A stretch of 64,000 bases of DNA from Mesorhizobium sp. B4-1-3. Its GTDB lineage: Bacteria; Pseudomonadota; Alphaproteobacteria; Rhizobiales; Rhizobiaceae. The stretch lies in assembly GCF_006439355.1 (NCBI RefSeq), contig NZ_VFTG01000015.1, positions 1 through 64,000 of the forward strand, written 5' to 3'. The notes under the pieces are model-generated. The model saw only the letters and a list, made by a program, of their open reading frames with translations. It had not been told where the DNA came from and did no database searches. This document shows, in pieces, positions 9,391-17,582 of this stretch; position 1 is the first letter of the stretch, and the number at the start of each line of letters is the position of its first letter. A program made the translations under genes and the position numbers.

Positions 9391-9418
9391 GCTTGGCTCG
9401 GCCCGGCAGTTTTGAGAT

Positions 9419-9531
9419 TCAGGTCAGGCCGAGTCGAAAATGGTGGGTTCCGAGAACCGGAGCGGAGCGTACTTTCGTACGTGAGCACCGGAAGCGCAGG
9501 AAGCCGCCATTTGCAGGCCGGCCTCACCTGA
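9419..9531. repeat. Intergenic palindromic element between ttuD and the UdgX gene
   Basis: About 113 bases bounded by inverted arms: TCAGGTCAGGCC (9419-9430) and GGCCTCACCTGA (9520-9531), 11 of 12 bases complementary. Inside, GCGTAC-TTTC-GTACGT (about 9468-9482) makes a small hairpin, so the whole can fold as a branched structure. It sits between two convergent genes, where it could end transcription from both sides. The form resembles the mosaic intergenic repeats of Rhizobiales; whether other copies exist in this genome cannot be seen here. Confidence 0.6.
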
Positions 9532-9544
9532 AGATCAATACTGC

Positions 9545-11011
9545 CTAGGCAGCCATCAACTGCTTCACCTTCCGCATATCTCCGAGAAACCGCTCCTTCT
9601 CGGCCTCTTTGTCCTCGTGATCGCGGATACGCAGGATGAAGGACGGGTGGATGGTCAGGAACACACGCAAACCGTCCTCGCGCTCGATCACGTCGCCTCG
9701 CATCTTGGTGATCGGCACCGCCTTGCCAAGCAGCGATTGCGCCGCCGTCGCGCCGAGCGCCACCACGAGGTTCGGCTTGACCAGATCGAGCTCCTTGTCC
9801 AGCCACCAGCGGCAGGCCTGGATTTCGCCCGCATTGGGCTTGGAATGGATCCGCCTTTTGCCGCGCGGTTCGAATTTGAAGTGCTTCACCGCGTTGGTCA
9901 CATAGACCTTGCGGCGGTCGATTTCGGCGTCGTCCAGGATGGTGTCGAACACCTTGCCCGCCGGACCAACAAACGGCTTGCCGGCCAGATCCTCCTGGTC
10001 GCCGGGCTGCTCGCCGACGAAGATCACGTCGGCATTCTCCGGCCCCTCGCCAAAGACGGTCTGCGTCGCATCGCGCCAAAGCGGGCAGCGGCGGCAGCCT
10101 TTCGCCTCCTCGCACAGCTCCGGAATATTTCCAGCTTCAGGCGCCACAACATCGGACGGCTCGGGCGTCGGCCAGTGCTTGGCCTTCACCTTGGCGTGGT
10201 GCGGTGCTGGGGTGGTTGGCATCCGGTCGATCATGGCTGACGCAGCCTTGTCCGCTCCTGCTATCAAATCTGGAATGAGCGAGGCCTCCGGAAGGTTCCG
10301 CCAATATTTCTTCGGCATCTCCCTCTGCATCGCCTTCACCTTGAGGCGGGCAGGATTGAAAATGCTTGCGAAATAGGTCTGCCACAGCGCTTCCGCATCG
10401 TCCTCGCCCGGCGCGTCGCGCTTGCCGGCGCCCGGGCCGATGGCTAGCTGCTCGCCGTCCCAGTCGGCCGAGGCGTAAGGTGTCAGGATCGACCAGCGCA
10501 TGCCGGTAAAGCGCCGCACGAAAAAATGGGCGTTGCGCTCGACGATGAAATGCTCAGGCTCGAACCAGGCGACATAGCGTTCGTCCGTGCCTTCGCCGAT
10601 CTTCCGGAAACGCACGAAGGCGCGCATCTTATGGACGTCGCGGTGCACCGCCTTCTCCGTCGCCTCCAGCTTGCGGATATCCGGATCGGAAGCGATCGAG
10701 AGCAACTTCGGCTCCGAACGCAGCCGCCAGAGCAGCCGGTAAAGAAAGCCGAAGCGCTCGGGGTCGCAATGGCAGATGACGGTCTCGGCGCGTTCGATGA
10801 AATCGCGCGGTACGACCAGCTTTGCATCGGCCAATACAGCCGGCAAGTCTTTACCGCGATCTTCTCCATCCTGCTCGACCTGCCACGCGACATCTTCCGG
10901 CGTTATCTCGTTCATGGCCAACCGGCGCGCCGCGTCGCGCCAGCCGGCAAAATCGGTCTCGCTGTCGAGCCGGACAAGATGGGTGGCGAGGTTGAGCTGG
11001 GTGCTTGGCAT
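9545..11011 (-). CDS. udgX: UdgX family uracil-DNA glycosylase fused to DUF4130 (TIGR03915-type) domain
   Basis: A 488-residue two-part protein. The N-terminal about 270 residues match the DUF4130/TIGR03915 repair-associated domain (for example VICHCDPERFGFLYRLL and MRAFVRFRKIGE). The C-terminal about 200 residues are a family-4-like uracil-DNA glycosylase with a four-cysteine iron-sulfur site (GCRRCPLW upstream), GEQPGDQEDLAGKPFVGPAG and the UdgX loop RGKRRIHS. His389 in that loop is the residue known in mycobacterial UdgX to form a covalent bond to the DNA after uracil removal. HPSF near the C-terminus is the second catalytic motif. The ATG at 11011 lies two bases after the radical SAM stop, so the genes are co-transcribed. 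Confidence 0.92.
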   Translation of the reverse strand: MPSTQLNLATHLVRLDSETDFAGWRDAARRLAMNEITPEDVAWQVEQDGEDRGKDLPAVLADAKLVVPRDFIERAETVICHCDPERFGFLYRLLWRLRSEPKLLSIASDPDIRKLEATEKAVHRDVHKMRAFVRFRKIGEGTDERYVAWFEPEHFIVERNAHFFVRRFTGMRWSILTPYASADWDGEQLAIGPGAGKRDAPGEDDAEALWQTYFASIFNPARLKVKAMQREMPKKYWRNLPEASLIPDLIAGADKAASAMIDRMPTTPAPHHAKVKAKHWPTPEPSDVVAPEAGNIPELCEEAKGCRRCPLWRDATQTVFGEGPENADVIFVGEQPGDQEDLAGKPFVGPAGKVFDTILDDAEIDRRKVYVTNAVKHFKFEPRGKRRIHSKPNAGEIQACRWWLDKELDLVKPNLVVALGATAAQSLLGKAVPITKMRGDVIEREDGLRVFLTIHPSFILRIRDHEDKEAEKERFLGDMRKVKQLMAA

Positions 11012-11013
11012 GG

Positions 11014-12249
11014 TCAGAACAATGAAAGCTGCTCGCAGGAGCGGGCGATCACCTGGCGCAAGCCGGCCTTGTCGGTCAGGGCGCCCGGCGACCAGCCTTC
11101 CGCGATGATGAAGGGCCGCAGCTTGGCGACCGAATGGCAGAGCCGGCCGACATCCTCCAGCCGCAGCCGCCGGTGGCGGCGTGTTTCGATAATCCTGTCG
11201 ATGACCTTGGTACCAAGGCCGGGAACGCGCAGCAGGGTTTCGCGCTCGGCGCGGTTGACGTCGACTGGAAAGCGGCCCCGGTTGCGCAGCGCCCACGCAA
11301 GCTTGGGGTCGATGGCCAGGTCCAGCATGCCATCAGTGCTGCCGGCCAGGATCTCCGGCTGCGAGAAGCCGTAAAAGCGCATCAGCCAGTCGGCCTGGTA
11401 GAGCCGGTGTTCGCGCATCAGCGGCGGCTTGCGCAATGGCAGTGATGACGATGAATCCGGGATGGGGCTGAAGGCGGAGTAATAGACACGTCTGAGGTGA
11501 TAGCTGCCATAAAGCCGGGCGCTGGCGCGCAGGATGCCGTCGTCGGATGTCTTGTCGGCGCCGACGATCATCTGCGTCGACTGGCCGCCCGGCGCGAAGC
11601 GCTCCTGCTTGCGGGTCTGCAATGTCGGCTCGGACTTTTCCTCGATCTTGCGGCGCAGCTTCGCCATCGAGAGCCGGATCGTTTCCGGCTTCTTTTCCGG
11701 TGCCAGCTTCTTCACGCCCTCGTCGGTCGGCAGTTCGACATTGATCGACAATCGGTCGGCATAGAGGCCGGCCGTTTCGATCAGCTCGGCCGACGCTTCG
11801 GGAATGGTTTTCAGGTGAATATAGCCGCCGAACTTTTCCTCGATCCTGAGCCGCCGCGCCACCTCAACCATCTCGCCCATGGTCTCGTCCGGCGAGCGGA
11901 TGACGCCTGACGACAGGAACAGCCCCTCGATGTAGTTACGGCGATAGAAGTCCATGGTGAGCTTCACCACCTCCTCGACGCCGAAGCGGGCACGCCGCAC
12001 ATTCGAGGACGAGCGGTTGATGCAATAGCTGCAGTCGTAGATGCAGAAATTGGTGAGCAGGATTTTCAGCAGCGAGATGCAGCGCCCGTCCGGCGCGTAG
12101 GAATGGCAGATGCCGGAACCCTCGGTCGAACCGATGCCGCCCGATCTCAGCGAGTCGCGCTTCGCCGAGCCGGACGAGGCGCAGGAGGCGTCGTATTTGG
12201 CGGCATCGGATAGGATCGCCAGTTTTTCGCGAAGGGAAAGTGCAGCCAT
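11014..12249 (-). CDS. Putative DNA modification/repair radical SAM protein (TIGR03916-type)
   Basis: A 411-residue radical SAM protein. The cluster motif C-x3-C-x2-C is Cys69, Cys73 and Cys76 in NFCIYDCSYC. An extra cysteine pair occurs upstream (ICHSYAPDGRC, 48-57). The C-terminus has a helix-hairpin-helix DNA-binding motif (LLRVPGLGTKVIDRII), consistent with action on DNA. The family is known as the constant partner of TIGR03915/UdgX proteins, and its reaction is not established. I chose the ATG at 12249; an ATG at 12270 is in frame, but the LexA box lies between the two, so the shorter form starts just after the operator. No strong ribosome site is visible, which could mean a leaderless mRNA. 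Confidence 0.9.
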   Translation of the reverse strand: MAALSLREKLAILSDAAKYDASCASSGSAKRDSLRSGGIGSTEGSGICHSYAPDGRCISLLKILLTNFCIYDCSYCINRSSSNVRRARFGVEEVVKLTMDFYRRNYIEGLFLSSGVIRSPDETMGEMVEVARRLRIEEKFGGYIHLKTIPEASAELIETAGLYADRLSINVELPTDEGVKKLAPEKKPETIRLSMAKLRRKIEEKSEPTLQTRKQERFAPGGQSTQMIVGADKTSDDGILRASARLYGSYHLRRVYYSAFSPIPDSSSSLPLRKPPLMREHRLYQADWLMRFYGFSQPEILAGSTDGMLDLAIDPKLAWALRNRGRFPVDVNRAERETLLRVPGLGTKVIDRIIETRRHRRLRLEDVGRLCHSVAKLRPFIIAEGWSPGALTDKAGLRQVIARSCEQLSLF

Positions 12250-12251
12250 AT

Positions 12252-12266
12252 GTTCATGATATGTTC
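12252..12266. promoter_or_regulatory. LexA (SOS) box GTTC-N7-GTTC
   Basis: Exact match to the alphaproteobacterial LexA operator: GTTC at 12252-12255, seven bases (ATGATAT), GTTC at 12263-12266. It ends three bases upstream of the chosen ATG of the radical SAM gene, the position expected for a repressor blocking RNA polymerase at this promoter. It predicts DNA-damage induction of the radical SAM/UdgX operon. Confidence 0.85.
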
Positions 12267-12347
12267 TCATGCGCACGATAGCTATAGCTTTTGATGAGGC
12301 GCGGCAAAATGTGATCGCCGCATCCCAAATGTCGTCGTCGGCGAAAC

Positions 12348-13754
12348 TCACACCTCGTGCAGATAGAGGTGATAATCCAGCTCGCTGACGGTGCGGGCGA
12401 CACGCAGATATTCGGCCTGTTTGATCGATACGAAGGTCCGGTGCAGGTCGGGACCGAGCGCCAACTTCAGGAAATCGGAACCTCTGGCCGCTTCGATAGC
12501 TGCGCGCCAGTCGGCGGGCAAGGTCGATCTCTCCGTCGCCTGCTGGTAGCCATTGCCGGTCGTCTCCGGGCCAGGGTCCAGGCCCTCATCCACACCCTTG
12601 ACGATGCCGGCCAGCACCGTCGCCGCCACCAGATAGGGATTGGCATCGACGCCGGACGGCCGGTGCTCGATGCGGCGGTTCCTGGCGTCGCCCGCTGGCA
12701 CGCGCAGCGCCACCGAGCGGTTGTTGACGCCCCAGCTCGGCGCCACCGGCGCGTAAGATTGCGAGACGAATCGCCGCCATGAATTGGCGTGCGGCGCAAA
12801 CACCAGCATCGATTCCGCCATGGTGTGGATGAGGCCGCCAAGCGCATTGAGCAGCTTCGGCGACCATTTTTCGCCGGTAGTCTCGGTGAAGACGTTGCGG
12901 CCGGCATCGTCCTGCAGCGAGACGTGGAAATGCATGCCCGAACCCGCATATGCCTCGATCGGCTTGGCCATGAAACAGGCGGTGACGCCGTGCCGGCGCG
13001 CCTGCGCCCTGACCAGCCGCTTCAGCATGACGAGGTCGTCGGCCGCCCGCATCACGTTCTTGCGGTAGTTCAGCGTCAGCTCGTACTGGCCGGGCGCGTA
13101 TTCCGAAATGACCGTTTCGGCTGGGATGCCCTGCGCCTTGGCTGCGGCGTAGATGTCGGAAAACAGCGGCTCCATGCCATGCAGATGGTCGACCGAATAG
13201 ACTTCCGTCTTCGCCGAACGGCGGCCGTCGAGCACAGCGCGTGCGGGCTGCACCTTACCGTCCGCGTCGCGCTCATTGGACAAAAGGAAAAATTCCAACT
13301 CGAAGGCGCCGGCCGGATGCAGGCCGCGCGCCGCAAGCAGTTCCACCTGTCTTGCCAGCACCAGCCGCGGGTCGGAGGTCATCGGCTGGCCGTCGAGATG
13401 GTACATCGACATCAGCACCTGGCCACGGGCCGGGCTGGTGCCGTAGAGCGGTACCAGTGTCCCCGGGATTGGCCACGCCCTGAGGTCGCCGTCGCCGGTG
13501 TCCCACACCAGCCCGGTCTCGTGCACGTCCTCGCCGGTGATGTCGAGGCCGAGGATCGAGATCGGCAGGTGTCGGCCGTTCTCGAAGATGCCCATCAGCT
13601 CGTGCCGGCGCACGATCTTGCCGCGGCCGATGCCGTTGGCGTCGGTGAGCACGATGTCGAACGCCTCGATCTCGGGATGCGCGTCGAGAAAGGCTTTTGC
13701 CTCGGCTGGCGTCGAGCCGGAAGGTGAAGTTGTTACGGCGTTCGGATTGTCCAT
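12348..13754 (-). CDS. Glutamine synthetase family protein (gamma-glutamyl ligase type)
   Basis: A 468-residue glutamine-synthetase-fold enzyme. Visible motifs include the beta-grasp DANGIGRGK, the metal-binding EFEFF-like AFELEFFLL, the ATP/metal segment GSGMHFHVSL, NSWRRF, and NRSVALRVP followed by RIEHRPSGVDANPYL. These are typical of the gamma-glutamylpolyamine synthetase (PuuA/GlnA-like) subgroup rather than the main GlnA. An ATG at 13754 lies 11 bases after the upstream stop; a GTG at 13769 overlapping that stop (GTGA) is an alternative start. It is probably co-transcribed with the class III aminotransferase, which suggests gamma-glutamylation and transamination of an amine or amino acid. 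The substrate is unknown. Confidence 0.9.
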   Translation of the reverse strand: MDNPNAVTTSPSGSTPAEAKAFLDAHPEIEAFDIVLTDANGIGRGKIVRRHELMGIFENGRHLPISILGLDITGEDVHETGLVWDTGDGDLRAWPIPGTLVPLYGTSPARGQVLMSMYHLDGQPMTSDPRLVLARQVELLAARGLHPAGAFELEFFLLSNERDADGKVQPARAVLDGRRSAKTEVYSVDHLHGMEPLFSDIYAAAKAQGIPAETVISEYAPGQYELTLNYRKNVMRAADDLVMLKRLVRAQARRHGVTACFMAKPIEAYAGSGMHFHVSLQDDAGRNVFTETTGEKWSPKLLNALGGLIHTMAESMLVFAPHANSWRRFVSQSYAPVAPSWGVNNRSVALRVPAGDARNRRIEHRPSGVDANPYLVAATVLAGIVKGVDEGLDPGPETTGNGYQQATERSTLPADWRAAIEAARGSDFLKLALGPDLHRTFVSIKQAEYLRVARTVSELDYHLYLHEV

Positions 13755-13765
13755 GGCCGCTTTTC

Positions 13766-15160
13766 TCACGCCGCAAGCTTGCCGGCAACCGTGGCGAAGG
13801 CGGCGATCAGCCGGCTCACCTGTGCGGACGTTGTCACGGGCGAGATCAGCATCATGTTGTGGAACGGCGCGATCAGCACGCCGCGATTGACGAGCGCTAC
13901 ATGGATGGCGGCTTCGAGCTCCGGCGCATGCGCCTTCTCGGCCTCGCCGCCATCGTGCAACGGTCCCGGCGCGCAGATGAATTCGACGCGCGCGCCGACC
14001 CGCGCCACATGCCAGGGAAGCTTGTTTCGCTGGATGACGGCGGAGAGCCCCGCATCGAGCCGGCGCGCCAGCCGGTCCATATGCGCGTACGCCTCCTCGG
14101 TCATCACCTCTTCCAGCGTCGCCCGCATCGCCGCGAATTGCAGCGGATTGGCCGACAGCGTCGTGCCCATGCCGGAATAGCCGGGCTCCTTGGTGCGGTT
14201 GTAGGCGCCGTAGCGGGTGGCGACTTCCTCGCTCATGCCCCAGATGCTCGCCGGCACGCCGCCCGCCACCGGCTTGCCAAGCACGAACAGGTCCGGCTCC
14301 AACCCATGCTTCTTCGTGTAGCCGCCGGGGCCGGTCGAAATGGTGTGCGTCTCATCGATCAAAAGCAGCGTGCCGGCCGCGCGGGTCAGCCGCCGCAGCG
14401 CATCGTGGAAGCCCGGTTCCGGCAGCACCATGCAGGAATTGGTCAGCACCGGCTCGGTGATGACGCAGGCGACGTCGCGGTTCGCCAGCGCTGCTTCCAA
14501 GGCAGCGATGTCGTTAAACTCGACGATCTTCGTCGCCCGTGTGAGATCGCGGAATTCGCCGGCCAATCCAGGCCGGTTGACCGGTTTGCCGTTGATCAGC
14601 CGCACCATCGTCTCGTCGACCGACCCGTGATAGCAGCCGTTGAAGACCAGGATCTTCTCGCGCCCGGTCACCGCGCGGGCGACGCGCAGCGCGAAGCGGT
14701 TGGCGTCGGTGGCGGTGGTGGCGATCTGCCAGTAGGGGAGGCCGAAGCGTTGCTGCAGCAGCGTTCCGATCGCCAGCGCGTCCTCGCTGGGCAGCATATA
14801 GGTCAGGCCGCGGGCCGCCTGACGGCGGATCGCGCGCGCGACCGCAGGCGGCGAATGGCCGAGCATCGAGCCGGTGTCGCCAAGGCAGAAATCGTCGAGC
14901 CTGTTGCCGTCGATATCGGTGATGGTGGCGCTCTTGGCGCCGTCGACCAGGATCGGGAACGGCGTCGGCCAGTCGGTCATCCAGTGCATCGGCACGCCGC
15001 CGAGGAAGCCGGCGATGCCGTTGCCAAGCTTCGCCTCGGATTTCGGCCGCGCCTTGCGGAAGGCGGCCGCCTCCGCCCCGCGCAGCTCGGCGATGCGAGC
15101 GATGTCGATGCCGCCGATGGAGCCACCGATGGAATTCGTGGAACTGTCCGATGCCTGCAT
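13766..15160 (-). CDS. Class III aminotransferase (glutamate-1-semialdehyde/aspartate aminotransferase family)
   Basis: A 464-residue PLP-dependent class III aminotransferase. Family segments are DIDGNRLDDFCLGDTGSMLGH near residue 80 (split here by the reader at GDTG), YHGSVDE near 178, LLLIDETHT near 267 and the PLP lysine in VLGKPVAGGVPAS near 293. It resembles the glutamate-1-semialdehyde-like group, but hemL-type housekeeping function is unlikely because it is paired with a glutamine-synthetase-like gene 11 bases downstream. An amine or beta/gamma-amino acid substrate fits that pairing. The repeat block at 15244-15314 lies just upstream of it. Confidence 0.9.
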   Translation of the reverse strand: MQASDSSTNSIGGSIGGIDIARIAELRGAEAAAFRKARPKSEAKLGNGIAGFLGGVPMHWMTDWPTPFPILVDGAKSATITDIDGNRLDDFCLGDTGSMLGHSPPAVARAIRRQAARGLTYMLPSEDALAIGTLLQQRFGLPYWQIATTATDANRFALRVARAVTGREKILVFNGCYHGSVDETMVRLINGKPVNRPGLAGEFRDLTRATKIVEFNDIAALEAALANRDVACVITEPVLTNSCMVLPEPGFHDALRRLTRAAGTLLLIDETHTISTGPGGYTKKHGLEPDLFVLGKPVAGGVPASIWGMSEEVATRYGAYNRTKEPGYSGMGTTLSANPLQFAAMRATLEEVMTEEAYAHMDRLARRLDAGLSAVIQRNKLPWHVARVGARVEFICAPGPLHDGGEAEKAHAPELEAAIHVALVNRGVLIAPFHNMMLISPVTTSAQVSRLIAAFATVAGKLAA

Positions 15161-15243
15161 GAAAGCCCCTGTGTTTCGCGCGGCACTCTGCCCATGGCTT
15201 GGCGAAACTGCAATTGGCCGTAGTGGGGGCGGGCGTTGGCTCA

Positions 15244-15314
15244 GGGGAGTAGGGCAGTAGGGCAGTAGGGCAGTAGGGCAGTAGGGCAGTAGGGTTTTCC
15301 TTTCCCTACTCCCC
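15244..15314. repeat. 8-base tandem repeat inside an 11-base inverted repeat
   Basis: Five perfect copies of AGGGCAGT (15251-15290) plus a final AGGG are enclosed by GGGGAGTAGGG (15244-15254) and its exact reverse complement CCCTACTCCCC (15304-15314). The right arm touches the TAG stop of the WD40 gene. The element can form a hairpin at the 3' end of that gene. The tandem array is likely to vary in copy number by slippage. Confidence 0.85.
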
Positions 15315-16300
15315 TACGCAGTGATATCGATCACGCCGCAGTCGCCGGCGGCGCTGCCGAACACGATGCGGCGCTCTTCCTTGTCCCACATCATCGACGT
15401 GATGGCGCCCTTGCCGGGACGGCGCAGCAGCACTTCCTTGGCGTCGGCGAAGCGCGCCGCGATGACCATGCCGTCCTCGTAGCCGATGGCGGTGACCTCC
15501 TGGCTCGGATGGCAGGCGACGCAGGTCACCATGGTGTTGCCGCGTGTGCCGAGCTCCAGCGGCGCCTTGCCCATCGGGCCATCCTTGCTGGCGAACGGCC
15601 AGACGATCGCCGCCGGCGCGCCCGAGCTTGCCAGCCATTTGCCCTTCGCGCTCCAGGACAGGCTCTTCACCTTGCCGGGATAACCCGACATGCGCATGTG
15701 CTTGCCGTCGGCGAGCTTCCAGCCATGCAGCGCGTTCTCCTGCATGGTGGTGACGAGGAAGGTGCCATCCGGCGAAAAGGTGATGCCGGTATGGGCGCCG
15801 GCCCATTCGAGCTCCACCGGCTTGCCTTCGGCCGCCGGGAAATGCAGCGTTGCGCCATTGTAGCGGGCGACGCCGAAGCGCATGCCCTTGGGCGAGAAGG
15901 CCAGCCCTTCCACCGAACGCGGATGGACAAATTCCTTGATCTTGCCGTCGGCGAAACGCACGAAGGCGGTCTTGCCGGAGGCGTAGGCGATCGCGCCTTG
16001 CGGTCCGGCGGCGATGCTGGTCACCCATTTTCTGCCGGCGCTGGCGAGTTCGCTCACCTCGCCGCCGGCCTTCACGGCAAACACCTTGCCGTCCTCGCCG
16101 CCGGTGATCAGCCGATCGTTCGCAGCGTCGTGGAAAGCGGCCAGCAGGCCGTCATTGGCCTGCACCGTCTTGTGCCCATTGTCCAACCGGTGGATCGCGC
16201 CGTCGGCCAAGGCGAAATGCGGCACGTCGTTGAGGAAGACAGCGGCGACGCAATGGCCTTCGAGATCAAGCGGGGCGACTGTGGGCATAGGGCGGTCCAT
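15314..16300 (-). CDS. WD40 repeat domain protein
   Basis: A 328-residue protein composed of WD40-like beta-propeller blades throughout, for example segments ending in GITFSPDGTFLVTT, KSLSWSAKGKWLASSG and VTCVACHPSQEVTAIGYEDG. No signal peptide or membrane segment is seen, so it is probably cytoplasmic. The start at 16300 (MDRPMPTVAP) is preferred over longer frames that run into the palindromic repeat at 16345-16490; 16288 is an alternative ATG. It follows cobW on the same strand, separated by that repeat. A role with the metal GTPase as a scaffold or metal-homeostasis partner is inferred from position only. Confidence 0.88.
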   Translation of the reverse strand: MDRPMPTVAPLDLEGHCVAAVFLNDVPHFALADGAIHRLDNGHKTVQANDGLLAAFHDAANDRLITGGEDGKVFAVKAGGEVSELASAGRKWVTSIAAGPQGAIAYASGKTAFVRFADGKIKEFVHPRSVEGLAFSPKGMRFGVARYNGATLHFPAAEGKPVELEWAGAHTGITFSPDGTFLVTTMQENALHGWKLADGKHMRMSGYPGKVKSLSWSAKGKWLASSGAPAAIVWPFASKDGPMGKAPLELGTRGNTMVTCVACHPSQEVTAIGYEDGMVIAARFADAKEVLLRRPGKGAITSMMWDKEERRIVFGSAAGDCGVIDITA

Positions 16301-16344
16301 TCGGGCTTCTGTGCACGAAGCCGGTGTGGCTAGGTGCGACCTGG

Positions 16345-16490
16345 CCTTCTCCCCTTGTGGGAGAAGGTGGATTGGCGCGCAGCGCCAAGACGGATCAGGG
16401 GTAATTGACGGATCGCCGTCATCGCCAAGCTGGAGCACCCCTCATCCGACCTCGCTTCGCGAGGCCACCTTCTCCCACAAGGGGAGAAGG
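16345..16490. repeat. RIME-like composite palindromic element
   Basis: A 26-base arm (16345-16370, starting CCTTCTCCCCTTGTGG) has an exact reverse-complement copy at 16465-16490. Each arm is itself a hairpin (CCTTCTCCC-cttgt-GGGAGAAGG). Between them are further partly matching segments, such as CGGATCAGGGGT against ACCCCTCATCCG. This is the organisation of rhizobial intergenic mosaic elements. It lies between cobW and the WD40 gene, where it may alter mRNA processing or stability between the two. Confidence 0.85.
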
Positions 16491-16526
16491 GAGAAAGCGC
16501 AGCGCTAGCGCCTGAAAGTGCGGAAA

Positions 16527-17582
16527 TCAAGCCGCCTGGCAGGCTTCGAAGCTCTTGCGCAACCGCTCCGCATCAAGCTCGCGGCCGATGAAGACCAGCC
16601 GGCTCTCGTGCTTTTCGCCGTCCTTCCAAGCGCGCTGGTGGTCGCCCTCGAGGATCATGTGCACGCCCTGCAGCACATAGCGGTCCTCGTCGCCCTTGAG
16701 CGCGATGATGCCTTTCAGCCGCAGGATGTTCGGCCCTTCCATCTGGGTGACCTTCTCGATCCAGGGGAAGAACTTCTTCGGGTCCATCTCGCCGCCGCGC
16801 AGCGACACCGACTTCACCGTCACGTCATGGATGTCGGAAGCATGGTGGTGATGATGATCGTGGCCGTCGTGATGATGGTGGTCGTGATCGCAATCCGGGC
16901 CGCATTCGTGGTCGTGATCGTGGTCATGCGCATCGAGGAAGTGCGGGTCGTTCTCCAGCGCGCGTGACAGGTCGAAGGCGCCGCGGTCGAGCACTTCGCT
17001 GAGCGCGACGCCCGAGCGCTGCGTGCGGTGGATCTTTGCCGCCGGATTGATGGCTCGGACCGTCGCTTCGACCTTTTCCAGCTCTTCCGGCGTGACGAGG
17101 TCGGTCTTGTTCAGCACCACAACGTCGGCGAAGGCGATCTGGTCCTCGGCTTCCTTGGAATCCTTCAAGCGCAGCGGCAGGTGCTTGGCGTCGACCAGCG
17201 CCACCACAGCGTCGAGCTTGGTCTTGGTGCGCACGTCGTCATCCATGAAGAAGGTCTGCGCCACCGGCACCGGGTCGGCGAGCCCCGTAGTCTCGACGAC
17301 GATGGCGTCGAAGCGGCCAGGGCGTTTCATCAGGCCCTCGACGACACGGATCAGGTCGCCGCGCACCGTGCAGCACACGCAGCCATTGTTCATCTCGTAG
17401 ATTTCCTCGTCGGACTCGACGATCAGGTCGTTGTCGATGCCGATCTCGCCGAACTCGTTGACGATGACGGCGTAGCGCTTGCCGTGGTTCTCCGACAGGA
17501 TGCGGTTGAGCAGCGTCGTCTTGCCAGCGCCGAGATAGCCGGTGAGAACGGTTACGGGAATTTGCGTCTGTGCATCGCTCAT
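16527..17582 (-). CDS. CobW/P47K family metal-chaperone GTPase with His-rich segment
   Basis: A 351-residue G3E-family GTPase. It has the Walker A GYLGAGKTT at 15-23, the metal-binding GCVCC at 67-71 that is typical of COG0523 zinc metallochaperones, a switch segment VVETTGLADP near 95-104 and NKTD near 158. A His/Asp-rich stretch around residues 218-250 (with about 20 histidines and a CGPDC) is a likely zinc- or cobalt-buffering loop. The C-terminal CobW_C domain ends the protein. COG0523 proteins of this form are often under Zur control, but I could not find a convincing Zur palindrome upstream. Confidence 0.93.
   Translation of the reverse strand: MSDAQTQIPVTVLTGYLGAGKTTLLNRILSENHGKRYAVIVNEFGEIGIDNDLIVESDEEIYEMNNGCVCCTVRGDLIRVVEGLMKRPGRFDAIVVETTGLADPVPVAQTFFMDDDVRTKTKLDAVVALVDAKHLPLRLKDSKEAEDQIAFADVVVLNKTDLVTPEELEKVEATVRAINPAAKIHRTQRSGVALSEVLDRGAFDLSRALENDPHFLDAHDHDHDHECGPDCDHDHHHHDGHDHHHHHASDIHDVTVKSVSLRGGEMDPKKFFPWIEKVTQMEGPNILRLKGIIALKGDEDRYVLQGVHMILEGDHQRAWKDGEKHESRLVFIGRELDAERLRKSFEACQAA

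Noticed and set aside
15251..15294. CRISPR-like array
   Set aside because: The repeats are 8 bases and contiguous, without spacers, and there are no cas genes in the window.
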